From Lentisphaerota bacterium (lineage in GTDB: Bacteria; Verrucomicrobiota; Kiritimatiellia; UBA8416; JAUUYL01): DNA of 64,000 nt. Both the position numbers and the translations under genes were made by a program. This document shows, one piece after another, positions 37,399 to 46,206 of the stretch; positions within the stretch are counted from its first letter, which is position 1; each line of letters starts with the position of its first letter. The stretch covers positions 1 through 64,000 of the forward strand of contig JAUUYL010000006.1 in the NCBI GenBank assembly GCA_030590485.1, given 5' to 3'. The notes beneath the pieces were generated by a model. The model saw only the letters and a program-made list of their open reading frames with translations. It made no database searches and was not told the origin of the DNA.

Positions 37399-38217
37399 TT
37401 ATATAGCAAGCAAAGTCTTCTCAAGGACAGATGTTATTATCGGCATGGCTTTTGTTGTTTCGCTTAAGACCTCTTCGTGGGTAAGTTTTGCGTCACCAAC
37501 GCCTGCAGCGAGGTTTGTAATGCACGAAAGGCCTGCTACAGTTAATCCGATGGAATTGGCTAATATTGCCTCCGGAACGGTTGACATGCCTACTGCTGTA
37601 CCTCCCATTGAATGGAGGTTTTGCACCTCTGCGGGTGTTTCGTATGTTGGCCCGTCCTTGGCAATGTAAATGCCGTGATGATATGTTGCATTGGAATCTT
37701 TGCATGCGGAATCCAGTATATTCCTTAATTCGAGATCATAAACCTCGCTCTGGTCGGGGAAGTGTGGGCCCCAGTATGGCTCATGTTTACCTGTTAGAGG
37801 ATTATTGCTCATGGCGTTGATATGGTCGTCAATAATCATAAGGTCGCCTGGTTTGACGGATTTGGAGAGGCTGCCAGCGGCATTTGTCAGGAGCATCGAT
37901 TTGATTGATAATTCTTTTGTTAGAAAAACAGGAAAGGCTATAGCGTCCCAGCCGCATCCTTCATACCAATGGTGTCTGCCTTGAAAAACTACGATTTTCT
38001 TGCCTTCGTGTTCGAGAAGGAGAAGCTTCCCTGTGTGACCTTTCACCTGGCTTTCTCCCATTATTGGGATATCGCTGTAGTCGATAGACTGTAAGACCTT
38101 TAGCGGGCTAATGACTTCGCTCCAGCCTGAGCCCAGAACGATTGTGAGAACAGGTGATGCGTCAATAAAGTGTTTCTTAATCCCGGATAAGGAATTTTTT
38201 AATAATTCGAGGTTCAT
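37399..38217 (-). CDS. Purine nucleoside phosphorylase, trimeric class
   Basis: 272 residues. It phosphorolyses purine nucleosides to base and (deoxy)ribose 1-phosphate. Motifs include LGSGW, VFQGRHHWYEG, MLLTNAAGSL and AVGMSTVPEAILA. The base-contacting Glu of GPTYETPAE and Asn of ITNLAAG are both present, which in this family means 6-oxopurine preference (inosine, guanosine). It follows the sigma-54 promoter and structured RNA at 38254-38369, which may act on it. Confidence 0.92.
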   Translation of the reverse strand: MNLELLKNSLSGIKKHFIDASPVLTIVLGSGWSEVISPLKVLQSIDYSDIPIMGESQVKGHTGKLLLLEHEGKKIVVFQGRHHWYEGCGWDAIAFPVFLTKELSIKSMLLTNAAGSLSKSVKPGDLMIIDDHINAMSNNPLTGKHEPYWGPHFPDQSEVYDLELRNILDSACKDSNATYHHGIYIAKDGPTYETPAEVQNLHSMGGTAVGMSTVPEAILANSIGLTVAGLSCITNLAAGVGDAKLTHEEVLSETTKAMPIITSVLEKTLLAI

Positions 38218-38253
38218 TCAAGAAGTTATACATGAAAAACGGCATGTTACGAT

Positions 38254-38341
38254 AAAAAAAGACCGTTCAGTCAGGCAGGTTTCATTAGACTTAGAACCTT
38301 ACATCAGGTGGAGTCCTTTCCTACCTGCCCAACTGAGGGTC
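38254..38341 (-). ncRNA. Rod-like structured RNA with U-tract: candidate sigma-54-dependent small RNA
   Basis: On the minus strand, an 81-nt segment folds almost end to end. The outer pairs are GACC/GGTC (38338-38341 with 38261-38264), then ACTGA-type 5 bp (38332-38336 with 38267-38271) and 7 bp (38323-38329 with 38274-38280). Inside lie GACT/AGTC and ACCT/AGGT with a 6-nt loop. Seven T follow at 38260-38254. The predicted start from the sigma-54 promoter falls at 38341-38343, the base of the rod. No known family recognised. It may be a free small RNA of about 88 nt or an attenuated leader of the phosphorylase gene, whose ATG is 36 bases further on. Confidence 0.6.
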
Positions 38342-38353
38342 AGCATATTATAA

Positions 38354-38369
38354 AGCATCTACTGTGCCA
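38354..38369 (-). promoter_or_regulatory. Sigma-54 (-24/-12) promoter
   Basis: Minus-strand TGGCACAGTAGATGCT matches the TGGCAC-N5-TTGCW consensus except for A in place of the first T of the -12 element. The invariant GG and GC are exactly 10 bases apart. It is located 166 bases downstream of an NtrC-type activator gene. A TATAAT at 38347-38352 overlaps the start region, but no -35 stands at 16-18 bases. Confidence 0.65.
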
Positions 38370-38497
38370 ACCTCAGGGTGATTACAGCAGTAGGTCTGAA
38401 AGCGCCTGATAATAAGGAAAAAATATTTATGGCAATTAGGCGACTGTATCATATGCACATTTATTCAGGTATAGATGTATCATTACGTGAAACAATG

Positions 38498-38513
38498 TGG
38501 TCGTATTCGGCCA
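38498..38513. promoter_or_regulatory. Possible activator binding site (imperfect palindrome)
   Basis: TGGTCGTATTCGGCCA is a 16-bp imperfect palindrome (TGG.CG...CG.CCA) about 130 bases upstream of the sigma-54 promoter, the usual distance for an enhancer. An AT-rich tract lies between them. It is suggestive only. Confidence 0.3.
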
Positions 38514-38534
38514 AATGAGGGGTGTTAAGTACTG

Positions 38535-39932
38535 TTAGGCCTCTATTTTGAGGCTTTCGAGTGCACGTCTCAGTTTTCCGCGCGATATACCGAGCATACG
38601 GGATGCTGCGGAGACATTGCTATTGGTTTGCTCAAGAACTGATGTAATCAATTCTCGTGTAACCTCATCCATATTGAGCGATTTAAATGACCATTCTGAC
38701 GTTGATGGTTCAGGGAGACCTACAAGTGAGTCGGGGAAGTCTGACGCTGTCATTTGCCCAGTATGTTTACAATGGATAATGCTACTTTCTATAACATTTC
38801 TTAATTCTCTGATATTACCAGGGAAACTGTATTCTGTAAGTTTGGATAAGGCTTCCGGATCAATACCGTCGATTGGTTTTCCCATTTCGGAAGCAAATTG
38901 GAGCACAAAATGAGTTGCGAGCAGGGGGATATCATCTTTTCGATCTCTTAGCGGTGGCAGTACGATGCTACAGACCTTGAGTCGGTAGTAGAGATCCTCG
39001 CGAAACTGTTTTTTGCTTACGAGTTCGTCCAATCTCTGATTGGTAGCCGCTATTACTCGGACATCGGCGACCCGCTCCATGTTCTCTCCTATGGGAAGGT
39101 AAGTTTTCTGCTCTAGCAGTCTCAATATTTTAGCTTGTGATTTCAGGGGCAGGTCGCCTATTTCATCAAGGAAGAGTGTGCCACCCTCTGCAGCTTGGAC
39201 GTAACCACCTTTTGTTTCTATCGCACCAGTAAATGAGCCCTTTCTGTGTCCGAAAAGTTCCGACTCGAATAATTCTTCCGGTACGGACGGACAGTTGACC
39301 GTCATGAAATGTTTGTCTTTTCGCGAGCTTGCGACATGTACGGCTCTTGCAGCGAGTTCTTTGCCTGTGCCGCTTTCACCGGTAATCAGGACGGTAGCTG
39401 TGGTGTCCGCGACATTTATTATGGATTCAGCAACTTTTTTGATTCCGTCAGATTTTCCAATTATCAGGTTTCGCGGATTCTTCTGGGTAAGCAATTCTGA
39501 GCTTAGGATGTTCACTTTCTGGGTAAGAAGTTCTTTTTGCTGATAAAGAATCCTGAATCGGCTGGTGCGTTCTATTGCGGTGCTCAGCGCTTCTGTGGTG
39601 AAAGGTTTTTCGAAGAAATCGGTAGCACCTTCACGAAGGGCTCTGATTGCTGTGTCGACTTGTCCGTGCGCGGTTATGAAGATGACGGCGCAGGATGGGT
39701 CAATTGCTTTGACTCGTTTGAGAACCTCGAAGCCATCGCATTTGGGCATGCAAATATCGCTTATAATGATATCTGCGCCGTTCTTGTCGATCCAGTCGAT
39801 TGCTTTCAGGGGTTCCCTGAAAGATTCAATGGAAAATCCAAATTCCTTGAGTGCGCTTTTCAGGCTGTCTCGAACCATATCGTTGTCATCGATGAGGACA
39901 ACTTTCATGTGCGTGTAATCAGATGTAGGCAT
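38535..39932 (-). CDS. Sigma-54-dependent response regulator, NtrC family
   Basis: 465 residues. The receiver has the acidic pocket (LIDDND), phosphoacceptor Asp59 (ISDICMP) and Lys109 (EKP). The AAA+ domain has Walker A GESGTGKE at 185-192, the sigma-54 contact loop GSFTGA at 232-237 and Walker B TLFLDE at 252-257. A Fis-type helix-turn-helix lies at the C terminus (SNVSAASRMLGISRGKLRRA). All residues for an active sigma-54 activator are present. A second ATG at 39908 gives an N terminus closer to other receivers. No kinase is adjacent. It is followed on the same strand by a sigma-54 promoter. Confidence 0.93.
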   Translation of the reverse strand: MPTSDYTHMKVVLIDDNDMVRDSLKSALKEFGFSIESFREPLKAIDWIDKNGADIIISDICMPKCDGFEVLKRVKAIDPSCAVIFITAHGQVDTAIRALREGATDFFEKPFTTEALSTAIERTSRFRILYQQKELLTQKVNILSSELLTQKNPRNLIIGKSDGIKKVAESIINVADTTATVLITGESGTGKELAARAVHVASSRKDKHFMTVNCPSVPEELFESELFGHRKGSFTGAIETKGGYVQAAEGGTLFLDEIGDLPLKSQAKILRLLEQKTYLPIGENMERVADVRVIAATNQRLDELVSKKQFREDLYYRLKVCSIVLPPLRDRKDDIPLLATHFVLQFASEMGKPIDGIDPEALSKLTEYSFPGNIRELRNVIESSIIHCKHTGQMTASDFPDSLVGLPEPSTSEWSFKSLNMDEVTRELITSVLEQTNSNVSAASRMLGISRGKLRRALESLKIEA

Positions 39933-40074
39933 TAGAGATTAATAGAAGCTTTTTTTTGTGCGCTAGTCCAGAAAAATATATACGGCATGTGAAATATGTA
40001 TACCAATTGGGTGTATATAATGATATTTTTAGTATGTTGTGAAAAAAGAAAAAATACACGATAGAGATGATTGC

Positions 40075-41400
40075 ATGTCTCGCAGGGAGTTTGCGGCGCT
40101 TACAGCCGCGTCCATGACTGCGCTGGCGTCTGGTTGTGCAACAAACCCTGTCAGCGGCAAAAGGCAGTTTATGTTGATAACGCAGTCGATGGAGGTGAGT
40201 TACGATCGGAAGTGGGCGCCTCAGCAGTTTTCCGCTGATTACGGTGCCGTGCAGGATTATAAGCTTAACGAATACCTAAGCTCAATTGGTCGTAACATGG
40301 CTGTGGTGACGGATAGGCCTTCTATGCCGTACAACTTCAGGGCTCTAAATGCAGTTGTGGTCAATGCGTATACGATGCCAGCTGGAAGCATAGGCCTTGC
40401 GCGGGGGCTGTTGCTCGAAATGGACAATGAAGCTCAGATGTCCTCGATTATAGGGCATGAACTGGCTCATGTGAATTGGAAGCATGCCGCCGAGAGGATT
40501 TCCAAGAGTCTGTTGTTAAATGCGGTGATTGCGGGTGGTGGTGCATATCTTGAATACAAGGACAGCAAATATACTGATCTTGCTGCCGGACTTGGTATGA
40601 TTGGGTCTAACATACTCTTGAGCAAGTATAGTCGTGATAATGAGCGCGAGGCGGATCTTACGGGTATGGAATACGCCGCTCGTGCGGGACATAATCCATT
40701 AGGCATGCCTGGTGTGATGGAGAAGTTCATGTCTTTGCATAAAAGCAAGCCCAGTGCTGTTGAATTGCTTTTCTCGACGCATCCCATGAGCACCGAGAGG
40801 TATCAGAATACGACTATAGCCTGCCAGAAGCAGCACAAGGATATTAGCGGCAGGTCTATGCACAGGGAACGGTATATGGATAACATTGCAAGCGTACGTT
40901 CAATAAAGAAAGCGATTGTAGAAATGCAGAATGGTGATAAATCAATGTATGCGAAGAAGTATATGCAGGCGCAACAGCATTATTCTGCGGCATTGGCTGT
41001 GGCGCCCGAGGATTATGCAGGGTTATTAATGATGAGTAAATGCCTTATGGCTCAGGGGCATAACAAGACTGCCCGCAAGTATGTTGCCCAGGCAAAAGAT
41101 GTGTATCCGCAGGAGGCGCAGGCGCTGCATGTCGCGGGCATGGTTGGTATAAAGATGCGAAGTTTTGATTCTGCGCTTGCCGACTTTGTGGAGTATGAAA
41201 AACGTCTTCCTGGTAATCCTAACACGATCTTTTTCAGAGGACTCTGTAATGAGAAGATGGGGCGCAAGGAGTTGGCAGCAAGGGATTACAAGCGATATCA
41301 TTATGCAGCGCCACGAGGAGACTACTCTGGATATGTGCAGAACAATCTGATAAAGTGGGGCTATATGGCGCAACCGCAGCAGAATCAAGGGAGTAAATAA
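40075..41400 (+). CDS. M48-family metalloprotease with TPRs, probable Tat lipoprotein
   Basis: 441 residues. The N terminus MSRREFAALTAASMTALASG-C combines a twin-arginine motif with a lipobox (ASGC), so export by Tat and lipid anchoring are expected. The protease domain has HELAH (zinc site) within IIGHELAHVNWKHAAER and the downstream NEREADLTGMEYAARAG. The C-terminal 140 residues are TPR-like. This resembles BepA/YfgC, which maintains outer-membrane protein assembly. A GTG at 40039 would add 12 residues; the ATG at 40075 gives a cleaner signal peptide. The next gene starts two bases after the stop. Confidence 0.88.
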   Translation: MSRREFAALTAASMTALASGCATNPVSGKRQFMLITQSMEVSYDRKWAPQQFSADYGAVQDYKLNEYLSSIGRNMAVVTDRPSMPYNFRALNAVVVNAYTMPAGSIGLARGLLLEMDNEAQMSSIIGHELAHVNWKHAAERISKSLLLNAVIAGGGAYLEYKDSKYTDLAAGLGMIGSNILLSKYSRDNEREADLTGMEYAARAGHNPLGMPGVMEKFMSLHKSKPSAVELLFSTHPMSTERYQNTTIACQKQHKDISGRSMHRERYMDNIASVRSIKKAIVEMQNGDKSMYAKKYMQAQQHYSAALAVAPEDYAGLLMMSKCLMAQGHNKTARKYVAQAKDVYPQEAQALHVAGMVGIKMRSFDSALADFVEYEKRLPGNPNTIFFRGLCNEKMGRKELAARDYKRYHYAAPRGDYSGYVQNNLIKWGYMAQPQQNQGSK

Positions 41401-41401
41401 T

Positions 41402-42310
41402 ATGGCTTTTCTCGGTAATTTTAATATAGCAGAAGATATGCAGGTTAAAATCCTTTCTTCGCTACTTGTCGTTGTTCTGTTATGGATAATTCGCAAGATC
41501 ATTTGCTCGGTCATGAAGCGGAAAGTTACTGACTTGGCTAAGTTTTATCATTGGCGAAGAGTCGTTGATTATACTTTCTGGGTGCTAATCATATTGCTGG
41601 TTCTTGGTGAGTGGCTACATGGAATTGACTCTATCGCTCAGTTTCTCGGGTTGGCAACTGCTGGTCTGGCAATTGCAATGCATGATACTGTGGCTAATCT
41701 GGCAGGTTGGGTGTTCATATTGTGGCGTAAGCCGTTCGTTGTGGGCGACAGAATACAGGTTGGCGATACAAGGGGAGATGTAATCGATATCAGGCTGTTT
41801 CAATTTAGCATGATAGAGATAGGTAATTGGGTTGATGCTGAGCAGAGTACGGGCCGGATTGTTCACGTTCCGAATAGTAAGGCGTTCAGGGAGAATGTTG
41901 CAAATTACGAGACTGGTTTTGAATATATATGGCACGAAATACCGGTTTTGATTACTTTTGAGAGCGATTGGCAGAAAGCGAAGAATATACTGCTAAATAT
42001 TTCCAAAGAGAAGGCTGAGCATCTTTCAAAAGGGGCGGCCGAGCAGATACGACGCGCGGCAAGGAAGTATCTGATTCACTTCGATAAATTGACGCCTACT
42101 GTATATACGACCGTCAAGGACCATGGTGTGTTGTTGACAATGAGGTATATTGTTAAGCCTCGCAGGAGACGCAACACAGAGCAGGATATCTGGGAAGAGA
42201 TACTTACTGTTTTCTCCCATGAGAAGGACATCAGCCTGGCATATCCTACAACAAGGTTTTACAATCCCGGGGTTGATCCAGGGGTGAGCGTAGCCACTAA
42301 AAATGAATAA
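41402..42310 (+). CDS. MscS-family mechanosensitive channel
   Basis: 302 residues. Membrane helices at about residues 15-34 and 55-75 lead into the pore helix (LGLATAGLAIAMHDTVANLAG). The beta domain (KPFVVGDRIQVGDTRGDVIDIRL) and a C-terminal cytoplasmic domain follow. Such channels release solutes on hypo-osmotic shock. It sits between the M48 protease and the TPR membrane protein with near-zero spacing, so the three probably form one transcription unit. Confidence 0.88.
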   Translation: MAFLGNFNIAEDMQVKILSSLLVVVLLWIIRKIICSVMKRKVTDLAKFYHWRRVVDYTFWVLIILLVLGEWLHGIDSIAQFLGLATAGLAIAMHDTVANLAGWVFILWRKPFVVGDRIQVGDTRGDVIDIRLFQFSMIEIGNWVDAEQSTGRIVHVPNSKAFRENVANYETGFEYIWHEIPVLITFESDWQKAKNILLNISKEKAEHLSKGAAEQIRRAARKYLIHFDKLTPTVYTTVKDHGVLLTMRYIVKPRRRRNTEQDIWEEILTVFSHEKDISLAYPTTRFYNPGVDPGVSVATKNE

Positions 42311-44114
42311 ACGTCTCCTTTATCTTCTAGTTTGTCTTTTTCTTGCGATATCGATGTTCTCTGTCTACTCGTATGTCGGGAGATGTGAGTTTATTGGCTT
42401 TGACGATGATCTCTATGTTTCCGAGAATCAATATGTGAGACAGGGCCTGACGCTTGAAAGTATTAACTGGGCCTTTACGGCATCTCATGCTTCCACCTGG
42501 CAGCCGATTGTATGGTTGTCGTATATGATTGAAAGTCATATACAGGGTCATCAAATAACCCCCGCCCTTTTTCATTGGACTAACTTGGTCCTGCATGTTG
42601 TGAATGCTGGGCTGCTTTTGTATCTTTTATATCTTGCGACAGGTTCTTTCTGGCCGTCGGTCTTTGTCAGTGCTGTTTTTGCCATGCATCCTGTGCATGT
42701 AGAATCTGTTGTTTGGGTTGCGGAACGTAAAGATGTTCTGAGTACTCTGTTTTGGATGTTGTCGCTAATCTTTTATGTCCGGTATACAAACGTGCCTTCC
42801 AGAGGTAGGTATATTCTCTTTACGTCCATGTTTGTGTTGGGTCTCATGGCGAAGCCCATGTTGGTCACTATTCCGCTTGTTATGCTTCTTCTTGATTATT
42901 GGCCCCTGAAGAGAGGTGAGCTGGGATTGACCTCTCTTCTTCTTGAGAAGGCACCCTTGTTAGTGCCAGCGTTCATTTCCGCTGTTATTACAGTGGCGGT
43001 GCAAAAAACGGGTGGGTCGGTAGTGTCTCTGGATGAGCTGTCGATCCTTTCGAGAATATTGAATGTCCCTGTATTTTATTCCATGTATATACTGAAGCTG
43101 TTTTGGCCTGCTGATCTGGCTGTCCTGTATTTGCATCCGGGGATGCCGCCATTATATGCAATATTGTTCGGGGTTCTGTTTTTGGCGTTTGTTACAGCAT
43201 TAGCGGTTCGATATATGAAGTCATGTCCGTTCCTTCTTATTGGTTGGCTTTGGTACCTTGTGACAATGCTGCCGGTTATAGGGGTGATATCATTTGGTCT
43301 TCATGGGATTGCTGATAGATTTCTGTATATCCCTGCAATTGGTATTTACATGATGGTGGCATGGGGTGTGGCGGAATTTGTTGCTTTCAAGAAAAGTGGA
43401 ACGTTGTTTTCTTTTGTGTGCGGGCTGTCAATTGCCCTTATTGCCGGGTTGGGGTACATGACGAATTGTCAGGTTAGATTGTGGAAAGATAATATTACAC
43501 TTTTCACTCATGCTATCAATGTTACCAAAGACAACTGGGCGATGCGCAACTGTCTTGGTGCTGCCAGGGAGAGAAAAGGGGATCTTAAGGGTGCCTTGAC
43601 TGAATTCAGGACGGCGGCAGAGATTAATCCGCGTCGGCCCCGAATTTTTTACAATATAGGTTGCACGTTGCAGAAGCAGGGTGCAATAAATGATGCTGTT
43701 GAGGCATATATACATGCCCTGAAGCTATCCGACAGTTTTTTTAAAGCCAGATATAATCTCGGTGTAGCTTATGAACATCAGCGCCGCTTTGATGAGGCGT
43801 TGGAAGAATACACGAAAGTTTTGGAGGCTGAACCTGAACATCTTATGGCTTATAACAACATGGGTACTGTATATACAAAGCAAGGGCGACTTGATCTTGC
43901 TTTGAACTGCTATCAGGATGTGCTTGCTATAGAGCCAGATTACATTAAGGCTGAATATAATCTCGGTGCGATTTTGTTTCAGCTGGGGCGTTATAAGGAG
44001 GCCGCCGTCCAGTTCTCTGAGATTCTTCAAAAACAGCCTGACAATACAGCTGCTCGTCAAAACTTAGTTCTTTGTCTTAACAAGGCGGGGGAGGAGATAG
44101 GCACTAGGCATTAG
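42303..44114 (+). CDS. Polytopic membrane protein with C-terminal TPRs (TMTC-like)
   Basis: 603 residues. About 400 hydrophobic residues form some ten helices and include FIGFDDDLYVSENQYV, FHWTNLVLHVVNAGL, FAMHPVHVESVVWVAERKDV and LGLMAKPMLVT. These are signatures of the TMTC/GT-C-like group, known in eukaryotes as O-mannosyltransferases. At least five TPRs follow (for example PRIFYNIGCTLQKQGAINDA and LMAYNNMGTVYTKQGRLD). A glycosyltransferase activity is possible but unproven in bacteria. The start overlaps the mscS-like gene by 8 bases. Confidence 0.8.
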   Translation: MNKRLLYLLVCLFLAISMFSVYSYVGRCEFIGFDDDLYVSENQYVRQGLTLESINWAFTASHASTWQPIVWLSYMIESHIQGHQITPALFHWTNLVLHVVNAGLLLYLLYLATGSFWPSVFVSAVFAMHPVHVESVVWVAERKDVLSTLFWMLSLIFYVRYTNVPSRGRYILFTSMFVLGLMAKPMLVTIPLVMLLLDYWPLKRGELGLTSLLLEKAPLLVPAFISAVITVAVQKTGGSVVSLDELSILSRILNVPVFYSMYILKLFWPADLAVLYLHPGMPPLYAILFGVLFLAFVTALAVRYMKSCPFLLIGWLWYLVTMLPVIGVISFGLHGIADRFLYIPAIGIYMMVAWGVAEFVAFKKSGTLFSFVCGLSIALIAGLGYMTNCQVRLWKDNITLFTHAINVTKDNWAMRNCLGAARERKGDLKGALTEFRTAAEINPRRPRIFYNIGCTLQKQGAINDAVEAYIHALKLSDSFFKARYNLGVAYEHQRRFDEALEEYTKVLEAEPEHLMAYNNMGTVYTKQGRLDLALNCYQDVLAIEPDYIKAEYNLGAILFQLGRYKEAAVQFSEILQKQPDNTAARQNLVLCLNKAGEEIGTRH

Positions 44115-44187
44115 GCGTTAGGTGTCAGGCATTAGGGAGTAAGGAATTCTGTTGCATACTTCCCGTATTCCTGTTACTTTTCTCTTG

Positions 44188-44301
44188 TCTTCAGGATTGG
44201 GTGAGATTCCCGACCGGCGGTTAAAGCCCGCGACTCTCTGCTTAGCAGGGACTGACTCGGTGGAAATCCGAGGCCGACAGTAAAGTCTGGATGGGAGAAG
44301 A
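44188..44301 (+). promoter_or_regulatory. FMN riboswitch (RFN element)
   Basis: The aptamer is nearly consensus: CAGGATTGGGTGAGATTCCC, GACCGGCGGT, AAAGCCCGCGA, then ACTCGGTGGAAATCCGAGGC and CGACAGTAAAGTCTGGATGG. P1 is closed by TCTTC (44188-44192) and GAAGA (44297-44301). It precedes ribBA and should switch off transcription through the adjacent terminator when FMN is bound. Confidence 0.97.
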
Positions 44302-44325
44302 TCTGAATTGCTTGTGTGTTTATGA

Positions 44326-44363
44326 CGCAATCTGAGATTTTTTCTCGGGTTGCGTTTTTTTTT
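44326..44363 (+). terminator. Expression-platform terminator of the FMN riboswitch
   Basis: A 12-bp stem (CGCAATCTGAGA with TCTCGGGTTGCG, including G-T pairs), a 5-6 T loop and nine T after it, located 25 bases after the aptamer and 52 bases before ribBA. It implies transcriptional control. Confidence 0.85.
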
Positions 44364-44415
44364 GGATATGGAGTGTTGCGTTTGTTGAGAAATAAATAAG
44401 TGGAAGAGGAAGAAT

Positions 44416-45606
44416 ATGTTGGATCCAGTTGAAGAGGTAATAGAAGCGATTCGCGCTGGTGCTATTGTAATCATCACTGACGATGAGAATCGAGAGAATG
44501 AGGGTGATCTTATCTGTGCAGCAGAGAAGGTTACTGATGAGTCTATTAATTTTATGGCCAAATATGGACGTGGACTGGTTTGTGTAGCCATGAAAGCTGA
44601 TCGGCTGGAGCATCTGGGGCTGTCGCGCATGGCGACTCGCGGTGGCGGTGATGAGTTTCAGACAGCATTCATGGAATCAGTGGATGCCGCAAGCGATATT
44701 ACAACTGGCATAAGTGCCGCGGACAGAGCCCAGACGATAAAGGTCTTGATTGACGATGCTTCGGAAGGAAAAGATCTTGTCAGTCCCGGGCATACATTTC
44801 CTCTTAAAGCAAAGAAGGGTGGGGTTCTTCGCCGTGCCGGTCATACGGAGGCGGCAGTTGACTTGGCGGTAATGGCTGATTTGAAACCGGCAGGTGTTAT
44901 TTGTGAGATTCTTCGTGAAGATGGGCAAATGGCGCGGATGGACGAGCTTAAGGATTTTGCGAAGAAGCATGGTCTGAAGATAACGAGCATTGCCGACATA
45001 ATGTCCTACAGGAATCGCAAAGAGCATCTTGTGGCGTTTGTCCGCGAGGTTGATTTCCCGACTGTCTACGGGCACTTCAAGTTGAGGTTATATATGTCTG
45101 AGATCGACAAGAAGGAGCATTTGGCAATTACTATGGGTGAGCTGGGGCCCGATGCAACATTGGTGCGGGTGCATAGTGAATGTTTGACCGGTGATGTGTT
45201 TAGTTCTATGCGCTGCGACTGCGGTAATCAGCTCCATGCAGCTATGAAAATGGTGGCCGAGGAGGGGAACGGTTGCGTCCTGTATATGCGTCAGGAAGGG
45301 CGGGGGATAGGTCTTGCCAACAAGATACATGCCTATGAACTTCAGGATGCAGGTTTGGACACTGTGGAAGCTAATGAGGAGCTCGGGTTTAATGCAGACC
45401 TGCGCGATTATGGAATTGGCGCACAAATACTCGCAGATCTGGGTCTGAAGAAGATACGGCTTCTGACAAATAATCCGAAGAAAATCATTGGGCTCAATGC
45501 GTTTGGGCTGGAGATAACTGAACGGGTCCCAATAGTGTCTGATGTGACAGAGCATAGTGAACGGTATTTGATGACCAAGAAGGAAAAGTTAGGACACATG
45601 ATTTAG
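44416..45606 (+). CDS. ribBA: Bifunctional DHBP synthase / GTP cyclohydrolase II
   Basis: 396 residues with two enzymes. The RibB half (1-200) makes dihydroxybutanone phosphate (motifs [30 protein letters not shown]). The RibA half (about 205-396) opens GTP, with zinc cysteines in [14 protein letters not shown] and catalytic RQEGRGIGL. It is the first gene after the FMN riboswitch. ribH lies 131 bases downstream beyond a repeat tract, while ribD and ribE lie 8 kb away. Confidence 0.97.
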   Translation: MLDPVEEVIEAIRAGAIVIITDDENRENEGDLICAAEKVTDESINFMAKYGRGLVCVAMKADRLEHLGLSRMATRGGGDEFQTAFMESVDAASDITTGISAADRAQTIKVLIDDASEGKDLVSPGHTFPLKAKKGGVLRRAGHTEAAVDLAVMADLKPAGVICEILREDGQMARMDELKDFAKKHGLKITSIADIMSYRNRKEHLVAFVREVDFPTVYGHFKLRLYMSEIDKKEHLAITMGELGPDATLVRVHSECLTGDVFSSMRCDCGNQLHAAMKMVAEEGNGCVLYMRQEGRGIGLANKIHAYELQDAGLDTVEANEELGFNADLRDYGIGAQILADLGLKKIRLLTNNPKKIIGLNAFGLEITERVPIVSDVTEHSERYLMTKKEKLGHMI

Positions 45607-45720
45607 TGGACTGTGGACTGTGGACGGTGGACTGTGGGCGGGATGAGAGAAGACTGTGGACGGTGGACGGGATGAGCGAAGACTGTGGGCTGTGGCGAGT
45701 CTGGACTTGGATAGTGTAAA
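45607..45720. repeat. Degenerate GTGGACTGTGGACGG repeat tract
   Basis: About 110 bases between ribBA and ribH are built from imperfect copies of GTGGACTGTGGACGGTGG and of a GGGATGAGAGAAGACTGTGG block that occurs twice. No gene is seen. It is a local tandem expansion. Confidence 0.7.
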
Positions 45721-45737
45721 TAAATGGAGGAGGAGAG

Positions 45738-46199
45738 ATGAAAGAGATATCAGTAAAACTGACGGCAGAAGGAATCAAGTTTGGCATTATTGTCAGCAGA
45801 TTCAATGACTTCCTGACAAAGCAGCTTATGGAAGGTGCTAAGGATTGCCTGATTCGCCATGGCGCGGATGACAAGAATATTACAGCAGCATGGGTGCCTG
45901 GTGCCAACGAGACACCTATGGTTGCCGACAAAATGGCGCAGTCAGGCAAGTATGATGTCGTCATTGTTCTTGGTGCAGTTATTCAGGGTGCTACAAAGCA
46001 TGCGGGTTTAATTATAACGCAGGTGTCAAAATCACTTGCCAGAACATCGATAGAGCGTAATATACCTGTAATCAACGGATTGGTTTGTGCTGATAACCTG
46101 GAGCAGGCAATTGAACGCTCTGGAACCAAGTCCGGCAACAAAGGTTGGGCCGCCGCGCAAACGGCAATTGAAATGGCCAACCTTTACAAAGAGATATAA
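45738..46199 (+). CDS. ribH: 6,7-dimethyl-8-ribityllumazine synthase with altered active-site residues
   Basis: 153 residues, the penultimate step of riboflavin synthesis. It aligns without gaps through most of its length with the B. subtilis enzyme as I recall it: SRFNDF (Phe22), VPGA at 53-56, His88 in GATKH, and Arg127 in AIERSGTK are kept. Two pocket aromatics are replaced: Phe57 by Asn (GANETP instead of GAFEIP) and Phe113 by Asn (VINGLV instead of VIFGIV). Activity is still likely but substrate binding may differ. The start follows GGAGGAGAG. Confidence 0.88.
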   Translation: MKEISVKLTAEGIKFGIIVSRFNDFLTKQLMEGAKDCLIRHGADDKNITAAWVPGANETPMVADKMAQSGKYDVVIVLGAVIQGATKHAGLIITQVSKSLARTSIERNIPVINGLVCADNLEQAIERSGTKSGNKGWAAAQTAIEMANLYKEI

Positions 46200-46206
46200 G
46201 TGGTAT

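Noticed and set aside
38254-38341. SRP RNA, 6S RNA or purine riboswitch for the structured RNA
   Set aside because: The GGAA-type SRP tip, the large 6S bubble and the purine three-way junction with kissing loops are all absent.
45607-45720. CRISPR or protein-coding interpretation of the GTGGACTG tract
   Set aside because: Units are contiguous, imperfect and lack unique spacers, and no frame with coding character crosses the tract.
45494-45964. 156-codon minus-strand frame across the ribBA-ribH gap
   Set aside because: It is mostly antisense to ribBA, the repeat tract and ribH; its Ser/Pro/His composition reflects the repeat.
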